The position numbers and the translations under genes were made by a program. Shown one piece after another: positions 33,948-45,848 of a DNA stretch of 64,000 nucleotides. Below the pieces are notes generated by a model. That model saw nothing but the letters and a program-made list of their open reading frames with translations. It made no database searches and was not told the DNA's origin. How positions within the stretch are numbered: the stretch's first letter is position 1; the number at the start of each line of letters is the position of its first letter. Source of the DNA: Pyrenochaeta sp. MPI-SDFR-AT-0127 (lineage: Eukaryota; Ascomycota; Dothideomycetes; Pleosporales; Cucurbitariaceae); assembly GCA_020747015.1 (NCBI GenBank), contig JAGTJM010000094.1, positions 1 through 64,000 on the forward strand. The letters are read 5' to 3'.

Positions 33948-35290
33948 TCTAGAATTGGACGACTTTGACCAGATCCATCGAGTTGCTGGATATTCAAGCA
34001 GCGTAACGTTCACTTTCGATCATCTGGAAATTGTATCGCTATTCATGTTCGCAGGCCAATTTTATGCGATAAAGTAAATGATCACGCAAAATTGAAACAC
34101 TAAGATTTCGTCGCCTGAGCAGTCCACACAAGGCATCCAGCAAAGTGTCAAGTAAGCTCTGGGACTGACCACGGGATCATTAATTTGCGTAGAACCGGCC
34201 ATGTGTGAGGCTGCTGACAATGCTAACCAAAAGCTTCTTAGAGCCGACCGGTGAGGCAGACAAACAATGCCGCTTGAGGCGAAGCGTACATTTTCACGAT
34301 CAAGCGATGCACATTTGGACTAGTGTCGGACGTAGCTCTCCCTTCTAACATCCAGGCCAATCCGACATTTCTCCGTTCTTTGCGTCGAAAGGAATAAATT
34401 GACTTACAGGGGTCCCGCAAAAGCGGCTGCTAGCAGGGGTAACGGGTTCTCGATGCAAATCGACTGTTTCCCATGCACATCATGCCTGCGCAGAGGCCGT
34501 ATAGCAGTCCGCTCACACTTCCCCTTGTAACTGTAAAGAGATCATGGTCCGAGTCCTAAGTCTCAGTGCAAGGCCATACTAACTGTGCGCTTAGATTTGC
34601 TGTTGGACATCATCTCGCGGCTAAAAACAACGTACTCGCATGACCGCCAAACGCAAGGATCAGCTGCCGCCTTAGCGGTGAGGCATTCTTAGTGGATTCG
34701 AGTACAGAAAGATGCCTCGCAGGGGTGACTGAGCTAGGGTAAGAAAAGTGAAGAGCTCTGGGTACCAAATCAGCCCTACGGTGGACATGGCTATTTATTA
34801 ACAGATCTCATAAAAGCATGCAAGATAAGTGGCGATCTCAGGCCTGACATAAGTGACGTCGATGTGGCTTCAAGGATAGGCACGCTAGAAGATCGGTAGT
34901 ACGGCTTCTTTGCTACAGAATTAGACTCGGTTACGTGAGGGTTAGAGCGAACAGGACTTCGATAGAAAAAAAAGCGGTACGCTCAATATATTGAGCTATG
35001 TTACGACGCTAAAATGACTCCTTGGCTTGAAGCCAATCCCGAAATCTTAACTTCCCTATTCACATGGGGATCCATACACATCGCGTGTCATGCGCAATCC
35101 TGTCTGCCCTACAAAACGACATGTCCATCGGGTAATGTGCCGTTCACGCCATTTGCTCGGAAAAAGTGAAATGTTGAAAGAGGCTTCCGACATGGCGTCT
35201 CCGCTTGGTGGCGTTCTTCGAGGCGTGCTTAGCGGTGGCGGACCGTGTGCTGGCGGGTCAAAAGCGATGGTTTCAACGGGTTCAACACTA
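33948..35290. other. Intergenic, nothing recognised
   Basis: About 1.3 kb with only short open frames. It includes the promoter of the TPR-HET gene on its left side and the 3' flank of the chitin deacetylase on its right. Confidence 0.35.
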
Positions 35291-36723
35291 TCAGAAAATG
35301 TATGCGAAAGTGGCCGAAACTGTCAACCCGAACGCGATGAGAGATATCGTTCCATCACGGGACATTCGTGGGCTTGCGGAGCCAGTTTTGCTCGCGACAG
35401 CTGAGGGGCTGGCTGATGTTGAGCTGCCTCCTCCGGACGACGAAGCTGTTGTGTTGTCGCCAGCGAACTACAAAATCAATGTTAGAACATTCGCGCAACG
35501 TGATATGGAATGCTGAGAGATCATGATGTAACAGAGAATTGTGCGCTTACCAGTGAGGTGGTACCAGGCCCAACACCGGCACCATCAGCAGTCCGGTACC
35601 AGTTGGCCTGAGGATCACCCAGGCACTCGCCAACGGTGACAGCCTTATAGCCAAGCTTCGTGACAGTCTCAAGCATGAACTCAGTCAAGTTGTTGGCAGT
35701 CTGCTCAATGATATCATGCGTAATAGCAAGCCATTTGTCGTTTGTAGATGTCGCGCCATCCTTGGTGATGTTACCCTTGAACCAGTCCTTCGCCTTTTGA
35801 ATGTTCTCAGCAGTGTGCTGGTTGTAATCATCTGTGTCCACATTAAAATTTGTGACATGATAACCTAGGTCTGCCATATCTTGCTCGCAGCCGGATTGGG
35901 CGGTGCAGCTGGAGTAAGGCGGGCGCATATAAGTTGGGATCTTTCCGACTATGTTTCGGATGGCCATCTCGTTCAACCACATTTGATTCTTTCGGTCCAC
36001 AGAAGATATATCCTTGCTTAGGTCCAAATGGGTCCAAGTGTGGGAGGCAATCTGGTGGCCTTCCTTGTCCATGCGCTTGATGACGCTCACGTACTCGTCA
36101 GTGATGTCGATCTGGCCCTTGTTGATATTGTTACCGGTGATGAAAAAAGTTGCCTTTGCATTGTAGCTTTTGAAAAGATCGAGAATGTGGCTAGTAAACT
36201 TCTTTTGTGGGCCATCATCATAGGTGAGCGCGACAGTTCCAGGAGTGACACATCGAAAGATACCAGTACCGCCATATGCGAGTGAGCCTAATTTGTCACG
36301 AGGAACGGACGAAGTGTTGGTACCACTGGGAGGCCTGTTCTCCGGGCAGCCAGGGCCGTAGTGGAACTTGCATCCAGGGGAATAACAGAAAGCATCGGTT
36401 GTACCACAGACTGCCAATCATCAGCTCGTTAAATCTTCAATTGGAACTCTGAAAACCATACAGCCAGATCGAGAGCAACATAGGCCAGGGCCACATGAGC
36501 CAACTCCAGGCCCACATTCCGGTTTGTCTTCGCGTGCCTCTACGGTAGGCTTGATGTGCGCATCACCAACCTCAGCAAATCGAGCTCCAAGGCTGCTCAG
36601 CAAGTTCCTGGCTTTCAAATCCGCCACATCTAGTCCAAGAATCTGGGGGACGCCTGAGCCATGAGCGCTTGCGAGCGGAGCAACAGTCGCAATGGTAGCA
36701 ACAACAACTGTCGAAAAGTACAT
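35291..36723 (-). CDS. Chitin deacetylase with chitin-binding domain and GPI-like tail
   Basis: A secreted enzyme (carbohydrate esterase family 4) that converts chitin to chitosan at the cell wall. Exons 36723-36462, 36410-35551 and 35467-35291 (introns 51 and 83 bp) give 432 aa. A signal peptide (MYFSTVVVATIATVAPLASA) is followed by a propeptide-like stretch, then a type 1 chitin-binding (hevein-like) domain CGPGVGSCGPGLCCSRSG-x-CG that crosses the first intron. The NodB domain has motif 1 TYDDGP (metal Asp pair), motif 2 HTWTHLDL (HxxxH-like), motif 3 RPPYSSC, and later NVDTDDYNQ and LAITHDI. Exon 3 encodes a Ser/Thr-rich stretch (TASSSGGGSSTSASPSA) and a hydrophobic end (ISLIAFGLTVSATFAYIF), as expected for a GPI signal. 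Without this exon the protein would end in a short run-on. Wall remodelling that hides chitin from host enzymes is known for the family; its use here is inferred. Confidence 0.9.
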
Positions 36724-39700
36724 GTTGTACGGGGAACGTCGAGGTTCGTATTAATGAAACAAAAAGTTTGGTTAGAACTGGGATTATAAGAATAGATAGC
36801 GAGTGGACAGTGAGTCGACAACGACTACACAGTGCGATAACCGTTCAAGGTGGCCAACGCAGATTGTTCGCAAAGATGGTCGTGGGATAGAAGTCCAAGA
36901 AAGAGAAAGGAAAGGAGAAAGTATACCGGGCTGACAGGAGCCTTAATTCTCGAACGAAGCGAAGGATTTTGATTGTCGTAGGGAGCGAAGGATTGTCAAT
37001 GCTTCAGGCCCGCCGCCGGTGAACCTATAAACGGTAAGTGCTGTGCTGCAGAATGCTGGGCATTGCACTTTTAGAAGTTTCATAGCGTGGCGCCCAGCTT
37101 CGCCTCGCTACTCGGGGTATGCAATTGGCAGATGTTTGTCTTGGACAGCGGCACGGGTATCCACATTACGCAGGAACCAACACACCACACCACATCCCAC
37201 CAACCATGAGCTCCCTGCCGCATGCGTCACGGCATTTCAACGCCACCGCTCCGATGCATGACAAGCGACAGGAAGAAGCTAAATTAAAACGAGAGCAGGT
37301 GCGATAATGCAAAACCACAGCCTCTTTCGCAGACATCCTTTTTTGATACCTGCGCCGTTAGAGAGCGAAGAAAGGGTTTCATCAATCCACCACGCTAACG
37401 TTGCGAGATGCACATCTTCATAAGGAGAAGTTCTTGGCCCACGTTTCTTTTGTGCTTGGTTCAGTATCGATCAGCGTGTGTGGAGATGCTTGCAACCCAG
37501 TTTGGAGCGCCTCTCCATGGTATCGGGATGTGTGATGTGTCAAAACAGCAGTGCCAAGGGGTCTTGGAGTGGCGACCTTGACATTCGACAAGGTTCTGGT
37601 CACCAAACACCCAGTTTCGATCCTAAGCATGGAACAGTCGGCAAAGTCCAGGGGCTGTGGTGCGAGGAACCGCTTGTGTACTGGCTCGATGCACACACTT
37701 CTAGGAGGCGTTGGGGTCACCGTCCCTGCTTGTGGAAAACGCCTACTACACCAAGCTTCTCGGATGGGATTTAGCATGCGCATGGGTCTTCATGCTTTGT
37801 CAATCTTCCTGACATCCTGACAGCCTGTCTTGGCTGTCTCTGACATTGTTGATACTTAGCATAGGGACTGTATCCTGAAGCAATGGTGCGCAAGCCAGAG
37901 GATTTCATCGTACGAAATCTACGAGTTTCATGACCCTCTGATTCTGCTGATGTAGCGCCAAGCTCGACCGTGATTCTATTATGAATCCTCATGCAAAACG
38001 TACTCAACAGTGGTGTTCTCAACCAGAGGCATGTGCAGCCATTGGCTCTGTCGGGAGCGTTCCGAAAACCGCGCAACGATCTCAACAATATTTTCGTCCC
38101 TCCGACAAACATGTCATGGAAGACTTCCGCCCAGGTTTGACGCAATTTAAGCTCCGAGGTCGACTTCAGCTGCAATGCAGGTCGGCGGCATAAATATCTC
38201 CTTATGCTCAAAGCGGCGTCCTTGTGCACAAACCGCGTGCGAACACATGGCCATCGCGAGCTGCGGCGTTACGACGATTGCGTGTCGGCGGAGCTAGCGA
38301 AAAGCCAGAGCCGTGTCCGTGGAACTCGGACTCGAATCGGCAGATCGGTACCATCCATTCCAAGCATGGCTGATGAAACTAGCCCAAACCTGGGGTACCA
38401 AAAAGAATGGACCACGGCTTTTCCAACTTGAAGTCGGTCGAGTCACGCAGGAAAACTTGGACAACTGCAGTGAATGAGCCAAGGATGATGCGGACAGTAG
38501 CTTCGAGGGGTATGACGATGTGACAATGATCAACGCTGTGGCAGGTTGGATCACAGCTGAGCGCCTCAAGGAACGCTGGCCAACAACACGTGTTATAAAA
38601 TACCACACGTATCATTGCAACCATAGATGTTTCAGGCGCGCATATTGACATTGCGGTGGCGAGATAGGCAGAAAATTAATAATTGTTCAACTTTCTGCTT
38701 CACAGATCACAAATCTCGATCGCCTTATATGTTTCGCGTAATGTTTTCGCGTCCTTGCCCCTGCCAAGGGCTGGAAACAGACTTTGTAGTAGGGGTCTTT
38801 TCTCTGCTTCGCCTGATTATAGGAGCTGCGCAATATTCCCGTCACACTTCTTATGGTATCAACTCATCACGAGTTGTTATATTTCCGATTGGTGCATACA
38901 CGCCAAGCATTGCACGCGATTATCGCTGACAGCAGCTCAACAACTGAGAGGGAAACGTGGGCAAGATGTGATGCATTCTCCCATTGTACTTCCTTGATAC
39001 CTCTTCGACATGGCTCCCACCTTGTTGTTTTCTCATAATGTGTGACCGATATGCCCCATCTTCTTAAAAGAAAAGTGGTGATCTTGATCAGAAGCCAATG
39101 CTTCCTGTGGACATCGGTGGCACTGTGCAACCTGCCGAAAATAGCAACATGTAACCCAAGATGATCTCTCAAAGGTTGGTCTGATATTCTTCCGCCGACC
39201 AGACATCTTCCACAATGCGAAGCCATGGATTCAATCTTTCGTCTGGACACGATTTCGATACCCGACTGAGAGATTGCTTTTCCTTTTATCACAGACATCG
39301 GTATTCCTAGCCCAAGAAACCTGTCGTTATACAAGAACTTCTCAAATCTATCTTGCTTGTTCGTGCCAGACTACATAAGTACAGGTAAGGTCCCCGCCAG
39401 ATGTTAGTCATTGAAAGAGCAAATGAGAAGAATCGAAGGTAATTATCAATGGGGCTTTGTTTCAAACTCGGCCGATGAAATTTCAGACGAGATTGATACG
39501 TTTCAATTTTAGGTAGATCCACAAGATCCGGCCCTTCTGAAAGCGAGAAGTCATAGCCGGGCCGACGATCTCATCAAGCATTTTGGGGCGCGTTCAGGAT
39601 ATCGAAAGTGGAGCTACAGAGACATGGCGTTCTATGTGATTCTGTCTTGCATGAATTGGTGTCATGTTAATTCAATGCTTCCAGTGCTGCATCGGGATCT

Positions 39701-41032
39701 TCATCTCAGCACGTATGTGTAATGTAACAGGCATAAACTTTCGGTTTGAGCCATATTACTGTGCTCATATGATCACACTCGCCTTGACAATACTCTAGAT
39801 AGCATCGTGGAGCGCACGAGCAATCGAACAGAATTGTCACCACTCGAGGGTATCCTGTATTCACTTATCTATCATGCGTCAAGCGCTCACCGCTTCGAGT
39901 TCCTTAGTGGACGTAGTCATGATGCTGTTGATTGTCTATCCTGGGGCAGGCGCGCTAAAGAGTGTATTTATACTGCTCTGAAGAGTACATTTATTGCCGT
40001 ATTACCGTGTTCATTAACAAGGTCAGTATGAGGAATTTCATCGAAAGATTATCAAGCGATAACTTTTTGAAAACTTCCTTCTCTGCATTCTCATGGTCTG
40101 ACTGGTACGACGCACGCTATGTACCCTATAACACTTTTCTATGGCATATACATCATTATTTTTCTTTTTGTGTGTCTTTGTTTGTTCAGGGCATGCACGA
40201 CAATTTGGCACATAGTACCACTATATGATTTACTATGAGGGGGCCAAATACTTCCTATATCCTATAGGTTGGCGAGATCAAAATCGATGTTGGAGTAGCC
40301 GAGACGTTCATGGTATGAGACGCTCCACCTTCAACAGTATCTGATATCGCGGAAGAGTGTTTCTATCACATAACGCGATTGAACGTTTAATAAAGATAGG
40401 CTTTCGAGAGCCAATTCCTGGTAGGCACTTCAGGTTCTGTTTATTTGGTCAGTCTGGTCAATTCTAAATCTGTATTTGTATTGCCTAGTAGTGCAAAACA
40501 TGGTACTTCGTGCCGTCATTGAAAATGTCCTAGTGCCGAATAGAATGGGCTTTTGTTGAGACTTTCTGAACGACATGGATGGCTGTTAACCTTTCTGTAA
40601 ATATTGTGTATGGTTTTCACTCAGAGCGTTAGTCCACTTGCAATGGAACTTTTATCCTGCAACTTGAATTACTTTTGACAACTTCGTCTTTTCTATACTC
40701 TGATCTCGAAGAGCCTGGAATTCTATTTTTATGATGATACTTACTAGGCCTCTTGGTGCGGTAAAATTCAGCCTGAGAATTTATCAAAAATTCTCTTTCT
40801 CTAACTGTGCTCATAGTCAATTTTTTCATTTTGGTCATAATATCCACATGGCAGAACGAGAGTGAGTAAGCTTAGAATGGCTGTATAGAAATTTTAATTC
40901 TCTATACTCCGGATTGTAGATATTATGTCCACCACAGGCGAGCTTAACAAGTCCTATTTACAAGCGATGGAACCCCCAAACGCACGTGTAGCACTCAACT
41001 TACTAAACCTTATCAGCAGGCAGGGAGAGAGC
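36724..41032. other. Gene-poor interval of 4.3 kb
   Basis: No gene could be supported. Open frames of 60-155 codons occur on both strands, for example minus 37771-38229 and minus 38867-39334, and plus 39807-40228 next to plausible splice sites. I recognise no domain, and the frames do not join convincingly. AT content rises toward 40-41 kb. The left end is the promoter region of the chitin deacetylase. This could be a site of lineage-specific, degenerate or non-coding genes. Confidence 0.3.
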
Positions 41033-41481
41033 CTAAAATATATTAGCTGCTGTAGACAGACACCGTTTCTCATTTTGAAACCTACCAGACCATGAAACAT
41101 ATTCTCCAAAAGCCAAAGCAACCCAGTTTCCCTTACCTGGCGAGGACGCAAGCTTCGCCCAACCCCTTGTCGATCGTTAGCACTCGACTTACAATGATAC
41201 ATCACCCATAGCACTTACTTATCACCATTGATGGTCTCGGTGTTGGTACGGGTAAAGCATTCGAGGCTAATCTTCGTGCCTTTCGCGAACTGGCCAGGTG
41301 CAGAGCAGCTTGTCTTGGGGCATGTGCGGTAGCGCAGGCCGTCAACAACCACAGTAGCGCTGTTGGCGCGCTTCTCGAGATAGGAAGGGTCGCGAGGAAC
41401 GCGGGCGAGGACTGTGGGATCCTGAGCGAGCGTAAGAGGGGCCAGGAGGGCGAGAGCAATGGTGGTAGCTGTGAATTTCAT
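41033..41481 (-). CDS. Small secreted protein with SH3-like (SH3b) domain
   Basis: Exons 41481-41219 and 41165-41033 (53-bp intron) give 131 aa. A clear signal peptide (MKFTATTIALALLAPLTLAQ) is followed by a short propeptide with a dibasic EKR site. The mature part resembles a bacterial-type SH3 fold: VVVDGLRYRTCPKTSC (first strands, with two cysteines), GTKISLECFTRTNTE, then INGDKGWAKL and NWVALAFGEYVSWSG. Similar small secreted proteins are common in plant-associated and saprobic ascomycetes; none has a firm function that I know. A further 36-bp in-frame segment near the end (begins GTAGGT, ends ACAG) could be spliced out, leaving a shorter tail. A TATA-like box is about 110 bp upstream. 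Candidate effector or wall-binding protein. Confidence 0.75.
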
Positions 41482-42746
41482 GATGATATTTGGACTGTAG
41501 GTCGCTGCGAGGAGTCTTGATGAAGTTGAGGAATTTGAAGCTGGAGCTGGACTTGATGCTGTTGAGTGAGCTTTTCGACGACTTCGAGGACATATTTATA
41601 CTCTTCATTGACCGCCATCTCTTGCACAAAATTGATCATGTACGTGGTATATCGGTTGTGCATTGTGCGTGGCGATACAGTTAGACGTTGTTTTCCAGAG
41701 TACATCCCATGCAATCGTGATGCCTTGCAGCCTTGAACCCTGTATGCTTGTACGGATAAGGCAACTGACCCTGGACAAGGGGTCAAGGCTGCCGAGAGCC
41801 TCCGCGCTACCAAGTTCGCTTCGCTCGCATTCGAAATCACAGACGCTGCCGCATCTAGCAAGACGCTATCCAAGGATAGCTCAGCTTTAATTTCGAGATA
41901 CCATTCGGCTTCGTGTTCCTGCATGTATACAACTTTGTCATCGTCTAGATCCCACGGTATATCGTACAGCTTGCATCAAAGCTCACATCTTGCACATTAA
42001 TCTCACAGAGCTTCCTCTTTCGTCTTGCGTAGGGCTGCAAAACGGACGAACTAGATGTATCTAGGAAACTTCAACGATGCATGTGATATTGAGACGGCAG
42101 TGGTCGGAGATGGGTTTGTCAAAAATTGTGAATCTGCTCTTCTACATCAGAAATCGTTGCGTTGATTCCCGGAGACAGATAGATTATAAAGCTCTAGTGC
42201 AGTAAAAAATCAATAGCGCATACCTCAAAGGGTTTGGCTTCAGCTTCATGAACCGTTAGATATGAATCGACAACGCGACTTGTATATACCATCCGCCCAG
42301 ATCATGGTAGCTTCAATTTGTTCACAACAAGCGCAAAGTGTATCCGGGCAGCTTGGAATTTGTATGCATAGTAAAGTTGTTGGATGGTAGAGTAGCCACG
42401 GTAGACTTCGCAATTATGAGATAGCATATGACTGCCATAAAGACATGCCCAGACATATGCTAGCGCCAATGAAATAGACCGATCGGCCGAGAAAACTATC
42501 CCAAAACATGCGTTCTCTAGGTAGTCGTACGCCTCCTCTTGGATGACACCCAAAAGAGGTTGAAAAGCCAAATGTGACGTAAAAGCCAAGACGGCACGTA
42601 TCGCTTTGAGAAACCGAAATTGGGATCACGATCTGTTAGCCCTGAAAGGACACTGTCATAGTGCTATATCTAGACCAGCATTGGCCTTGAGAAATGGACG
42701 AGAGTAGAGCGAAACACGAAATTTGCGAAAGATCGTAGCATCAGCT
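41482..42746. other. Upstream of the SH3-like gene and downstream of the hydrolase
   Basis: Contains the TATA-like box at 41593-41600 and a leader with low-complexity repeats. Minus-strand frames at 41478-41924 and 42302-42629 show no domain. Nothing else is recognised. Confidence 0.35.
41593..41600 (-). promoter_or_regulatory. TATA-like box of the SH3-like secreted protein gene
   Basis: On the minus strand this reads TATAAATA, about 112 bp before the ATG at 41481, a normal distance for a strongly expressed fungal gene. Predicted from sequence only. Confidence 0.5.
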
Positions 42747-43958
42747 TCATTTCGAGGCCATGACCTCCTCCAACCACGGATATACAATGCTATTCGCTTC
42801 CGGATACCCCATATGCAGGCGTTGTTGAATGAACCTCATTTCCTTGGGGCTCCCATACTCGGCAAGCAGCATACTATCTTCAATCGGCATGCAACCGTCT
42901 AATACGCCGTTTATTAGCAGTAATCTAGAACTCTTCAGGCCGTCTGAGACAACGGCAACGCCCTCGCCCTTGCCGCTGATCAGGCTGAATTCATCCTGGC
43001 ACTTTTCTTTCATCTCATCGAACGACTCGTAGCCATACTTTTGCGTGTACGCTTGTTCGAGACCAAAGGGATATTCGTGTTTATCTATTTGCTCAAGCCA
43101 TTCGCGGCCAATGTAGTGATGTGTTCCTGCGCCGTGACCGACGCTGCCTATGAGATCATCTTTGTGCGTGTGCGCAAGGCGAATAGCGTAGTATCCGCCT
43201 GCTGATAAACCCCACGCGATGACTTTGTTCTCGTTCAAATATGGCGTCTCTTTGATCCATTCAAGAATCGAAGTGAATAATCGATCTGGTGACAGTGGAT
43301 CGCGCTTGTTGGCCGGACAGTCGACTGTTGTGCCTGGGATGTCACAAATTACCGTTGCCCAGCCGCGGCTCAGGTGTTCCTGCGTGCGCTCCGTATTATC
43401 GGGACGATGGCCATCAAGCCCGGTTATGAGGAGAATAGTCGGAAACGGGCCATTACCAGTGGGCTTACGGATGTATAGAGGAATCTTCTTATGGTCGCCA
43501 TTTGATGCGTACGTGTGCGGTATGATAACTTCCTCAATAGGAACATCCCAAAGTCTCGAGCCGCGAAGGTAAACCTCCTTCTGTTCCTCGAAAACTTTCT
43601 TTTTCAGATCCGTGCCGATGTAAGGGAAACGTGCTAATCTGAAAACGGCATTGGCATTGAGATATAGTCTCTTTGCTGCCTCTTTATCATTGCTCTCTAA
43701 CTCTTGCGCTTCTTTCACAAGTCGTTGCGCAGTGGGTAGAAATGCGTTAGTGTATGCGTCGTTAAATGGATCATTGATGTTATCTGCAATGATTTGATTG
43801 AAGATGGGCTCAAAGTCTTCAAACTTGCCATCGTGGAATGGATACACGCCTTTGGTGCAAGGAAATTTCCATCGCTGTTCCCACAATTTCTGGATGCTAC
43901 CGCGGTGGCCATAATCCTTCGTGAAAAGATCGCCTAGAATCCAGTTTCCATTAGGCAT
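42747..43958 (-). CDS. Ayg1-like alpha/beta hydrolase (polyketide-shortening type)
   Basis: A single-exon gene of 403 aa starting MPNGNWILGD. It fits the fungal Ayg1/WdYg1 group of FrsA-like hydrolases along its whole length: the N-terminal WKFPCTKGVYPFHDG and FEPIFNQII segment, the cap-like region rich in Ala/Leu, PTILLITGLDGHRPDN, RGWATVICDIPGT, the nucleophile elbow GLSAGG, SRLLLINGVLDG (acid) and HMGYPEANS (histidine). In Aspergillus fumigatus, Ayg1 cuts acyl chains from the heptaketide naphthopyrone YWA1 to feed DHN-melanin synthesis. The length is close to that of Ayg1. No polyketide synthase, scytalone dehydratase or laccase is nearby, so the gene may act with a PKS elsewhere or on another polyketide. 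The family is sure; the substrate is not. Confidence 0.85.
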   Translation of the reverse strand: MPNGNWILGDLFTKDYGHRGSIQKLWEQRWKFPCTKGVYPFHDGKFEDFEPIFNQIIADNINDPFNDAYTNAFLPTAQRLVKEAQELESNDKEAAKRLYLNANAVFRLARFPYIGTDLKKKVFEEQKEVYLRGSRLWDVPIEEVIIPHTYASNGDHKKIPLYIRKPTGNGPFPTILLITGLDGHRPDNTERTQEHLSRGWATVICDIPGTTVDCPANKRDPLSPDRLFTSILEWIKETPYLNENKVIAWGLSAGGYYAIRLAHTHKDDLIGSVGHGAGTHHYIGREWLEQIDKHEYPFGLEQAYTQKYGYESFDEMKEKCQDEFSLISGKGEGVAVVSDGLKSSRLLLINGVLDGCMPIEDSMLLAEYGSPKEMRFIQQRLHMGYPEANSIVYPWLEEVMASK

Positions 43959-44251
43959 TGTAGCGATAAGAATTGAAATGTGATCTATGTTCGCAAATAG
44001 AAATACAAAGAGTAGTAGTGCTGACAATAGTATATGTTGTTGTTCCTTCGCTGTATATACCTCTCCGGTGATAGCGGGGCCGGTCTCCACGAGGTAGACG
44101 TCTCACATCACGGGCCGGTCGGACCCCCACAAGAACGATTTGCGCTGCAATGTTTACGCGAGCTGAATGAGAAACTTGGCGAAACCATCGTGATGAAGTA
44201 ATGTGACAGTATGTTTCCGCACCGTAGTGCAATTATGTTCGTGCGTTGCTC

Positions 44252-45848
44252 TCAAACATGGTCCTCTTCCTCTTCAGATTTGCGCTTGGTGTACTCCCTC
44301 AGAACATGAACCAGCCTTGACCTTCCGTCTGCTCTTTCAAACACTTGGGCATGATCCACCGTGGGCCACCAAATCGTTTCCACCCCTGTGCCCTTCCACT
44401 TAGAGTCCTTCCAGCTCCGGTCTTCGTCCTTCAGATCGACACCATTGAGATACTTGCCAACAGTCTCAGTGTCCACAATTAGATCTCTACCACCTAAGCT
44501 GACAGTAACGTCCCGGCCTCGCAGTTCATCCTCCCACAATATGTTCTGTGCCCAAAAAAAGTGACGGGCAAGAGTATGCGCGACCATCATGTCCAATGAG
44601 GCGAACCAGCACAATTGGTGTTCATTAGCACCTTTCGGTCGTCGAGCCGTGAAGTTGTACGCAACGTCAGGCAGATGTAAGAGGAAAGTGACGGGATCGA
44701 CGAAAAGAATCGGTCCAATCTTGGCCGCCGTAGTAGGGTTGTGTAGCAGATGAGTGGAGATCACAGAGCCGTAAGAGTGACTTGCAAGGACGACCTTGTC
44801 GAATCCGTGACGCTCGAGAATCATGTTGATTTGGCGACATATTTCGTCTCTGCTAAGTATCTGCCCCGTCACACGAAAGCTGATAGGCATCAACTCGACA
44901 GCGATTATGCCTACTTCGCCGTCCTGCGCTGCCTGAGGGTCATGCTTATTGATCTCCTCCAGCCATGTCACGTATGGATGCAGGCCAATGCCAATTCCGT
45001 GTATAAATAGGATTGGAAGGCGTGTCTTCGATGTGTGTGGACGGTACCAGTAGCTGAGATCTGGCGCCGAGGAAATTTGGCGAGTGAAGAGACTTGCGAG
45101 TCGTGGGGGGAAGATGGCCAGGGAAGAACGGAGGGGTGTGCGAAAGAGGATGAAGCCGCTGTAGCGCAGTCGAGTTGCTGTAAAACTATCAACGAGCATG
45201 ACAATCTAAAGCATCGTTAGCGAGATCCTAAGCGACATCGTATAGTGAGCATACCATGTACCATAGGACTGGACGATGCGACATCTGGACCTGGCCAACC
45301 GTCAATCGCAAACTCTGCGCGCTGCCCCAGCCCGGCTCCAATGTTCTTCCAAGCAGCGTCTGCGTCCCATCAGCATATTCGTCCAATTCCTCATCCTCAG
45401 CCTTGAGATCCTCTGGGTGGTCTTGCAGCCTCTTCCTCCTCACTTCCTCGCTTTCAGCGCCCCGGTTCATCAGGGCCCAGGCGAAGAACTCGCGTACATT
45501 CTCCCTTCGCACCTCGCCTGGTCGTGCGCCCAAGAACCATCTGCTCACATAGTACTCTGGATGAGGGATTTTGTCCCAGCACTTCCAAAACAGCGCCTTC
45601 CTCTCCTCTTTCTCGAGTAGTGGGGGGTGCTGCGCGGAGGCTTGGAGGGCGCGCTTGCGAGGCTGGTAGACGAGGAGCCAGAATGCCGTCTCGATGATGC
45701 TCCAGGTCAAGAGGAAGCGGCGAAAGGCGTTGTGTGGAGGGACAGCAATGCTGAAGGAGACCCAGAAGATGCTGAATGGCGTGATAGCGCGAAATGCGAA
45801 GATGACGGACCGGATGAAGATGTATTTTGGGATTGTGTTTTCGAGCAT
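44252..45848 (-). CDS. Membrane-associated alpha/beta hydrolase
   Basis: Exons 45848-45255 and 45205-44252 (49-bp intron) join in frame to 515 aa. The N-terminal part has hydrophobic helices (IRSVIFAFRAITPFSIFWVSFSIAV and LLTWSIIETAFWLLVY) that probably place it in a membrane. A polar region with charged residues follows. The second half is an alpha/beta hydrolase: LPILFIHGIGIG (oxyanion HG), then VVLASHSYGSV with the nucleophile in SHSYG (serine replaces the first glycine of GxSxG), VSLGGRDLIVD as probable acid, and TVDHAQVF as probable catalytic histidine. Fungal proteins of this layout are usually uncharacterised. Its neighbour on the left, another hydrolase, is transcribed in the same direction about 290 bp away, but I see no shared pathway. 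Function unknown. Confidence 0.8.

Noticed and set aside
35090..35404. Plus-strand 104-codon Gly/Ser-rich frame
   Set aside because: It overlaps the deacetylase exon on the other strand and has no domain or start context.
35205..35516. Plus-strand 103-codon frame that looks protein-like
   Set aside because: It is the antisense shadow of the third exon of the chitin deacetylase, which has proper splice sites and a GPI-type tail.
39807..40228. Possible multi-exon gene on the plus strand
   Set aside because: Donor- and acceptor-like sites exist, but no joined reading frame gives a recognisable protein.
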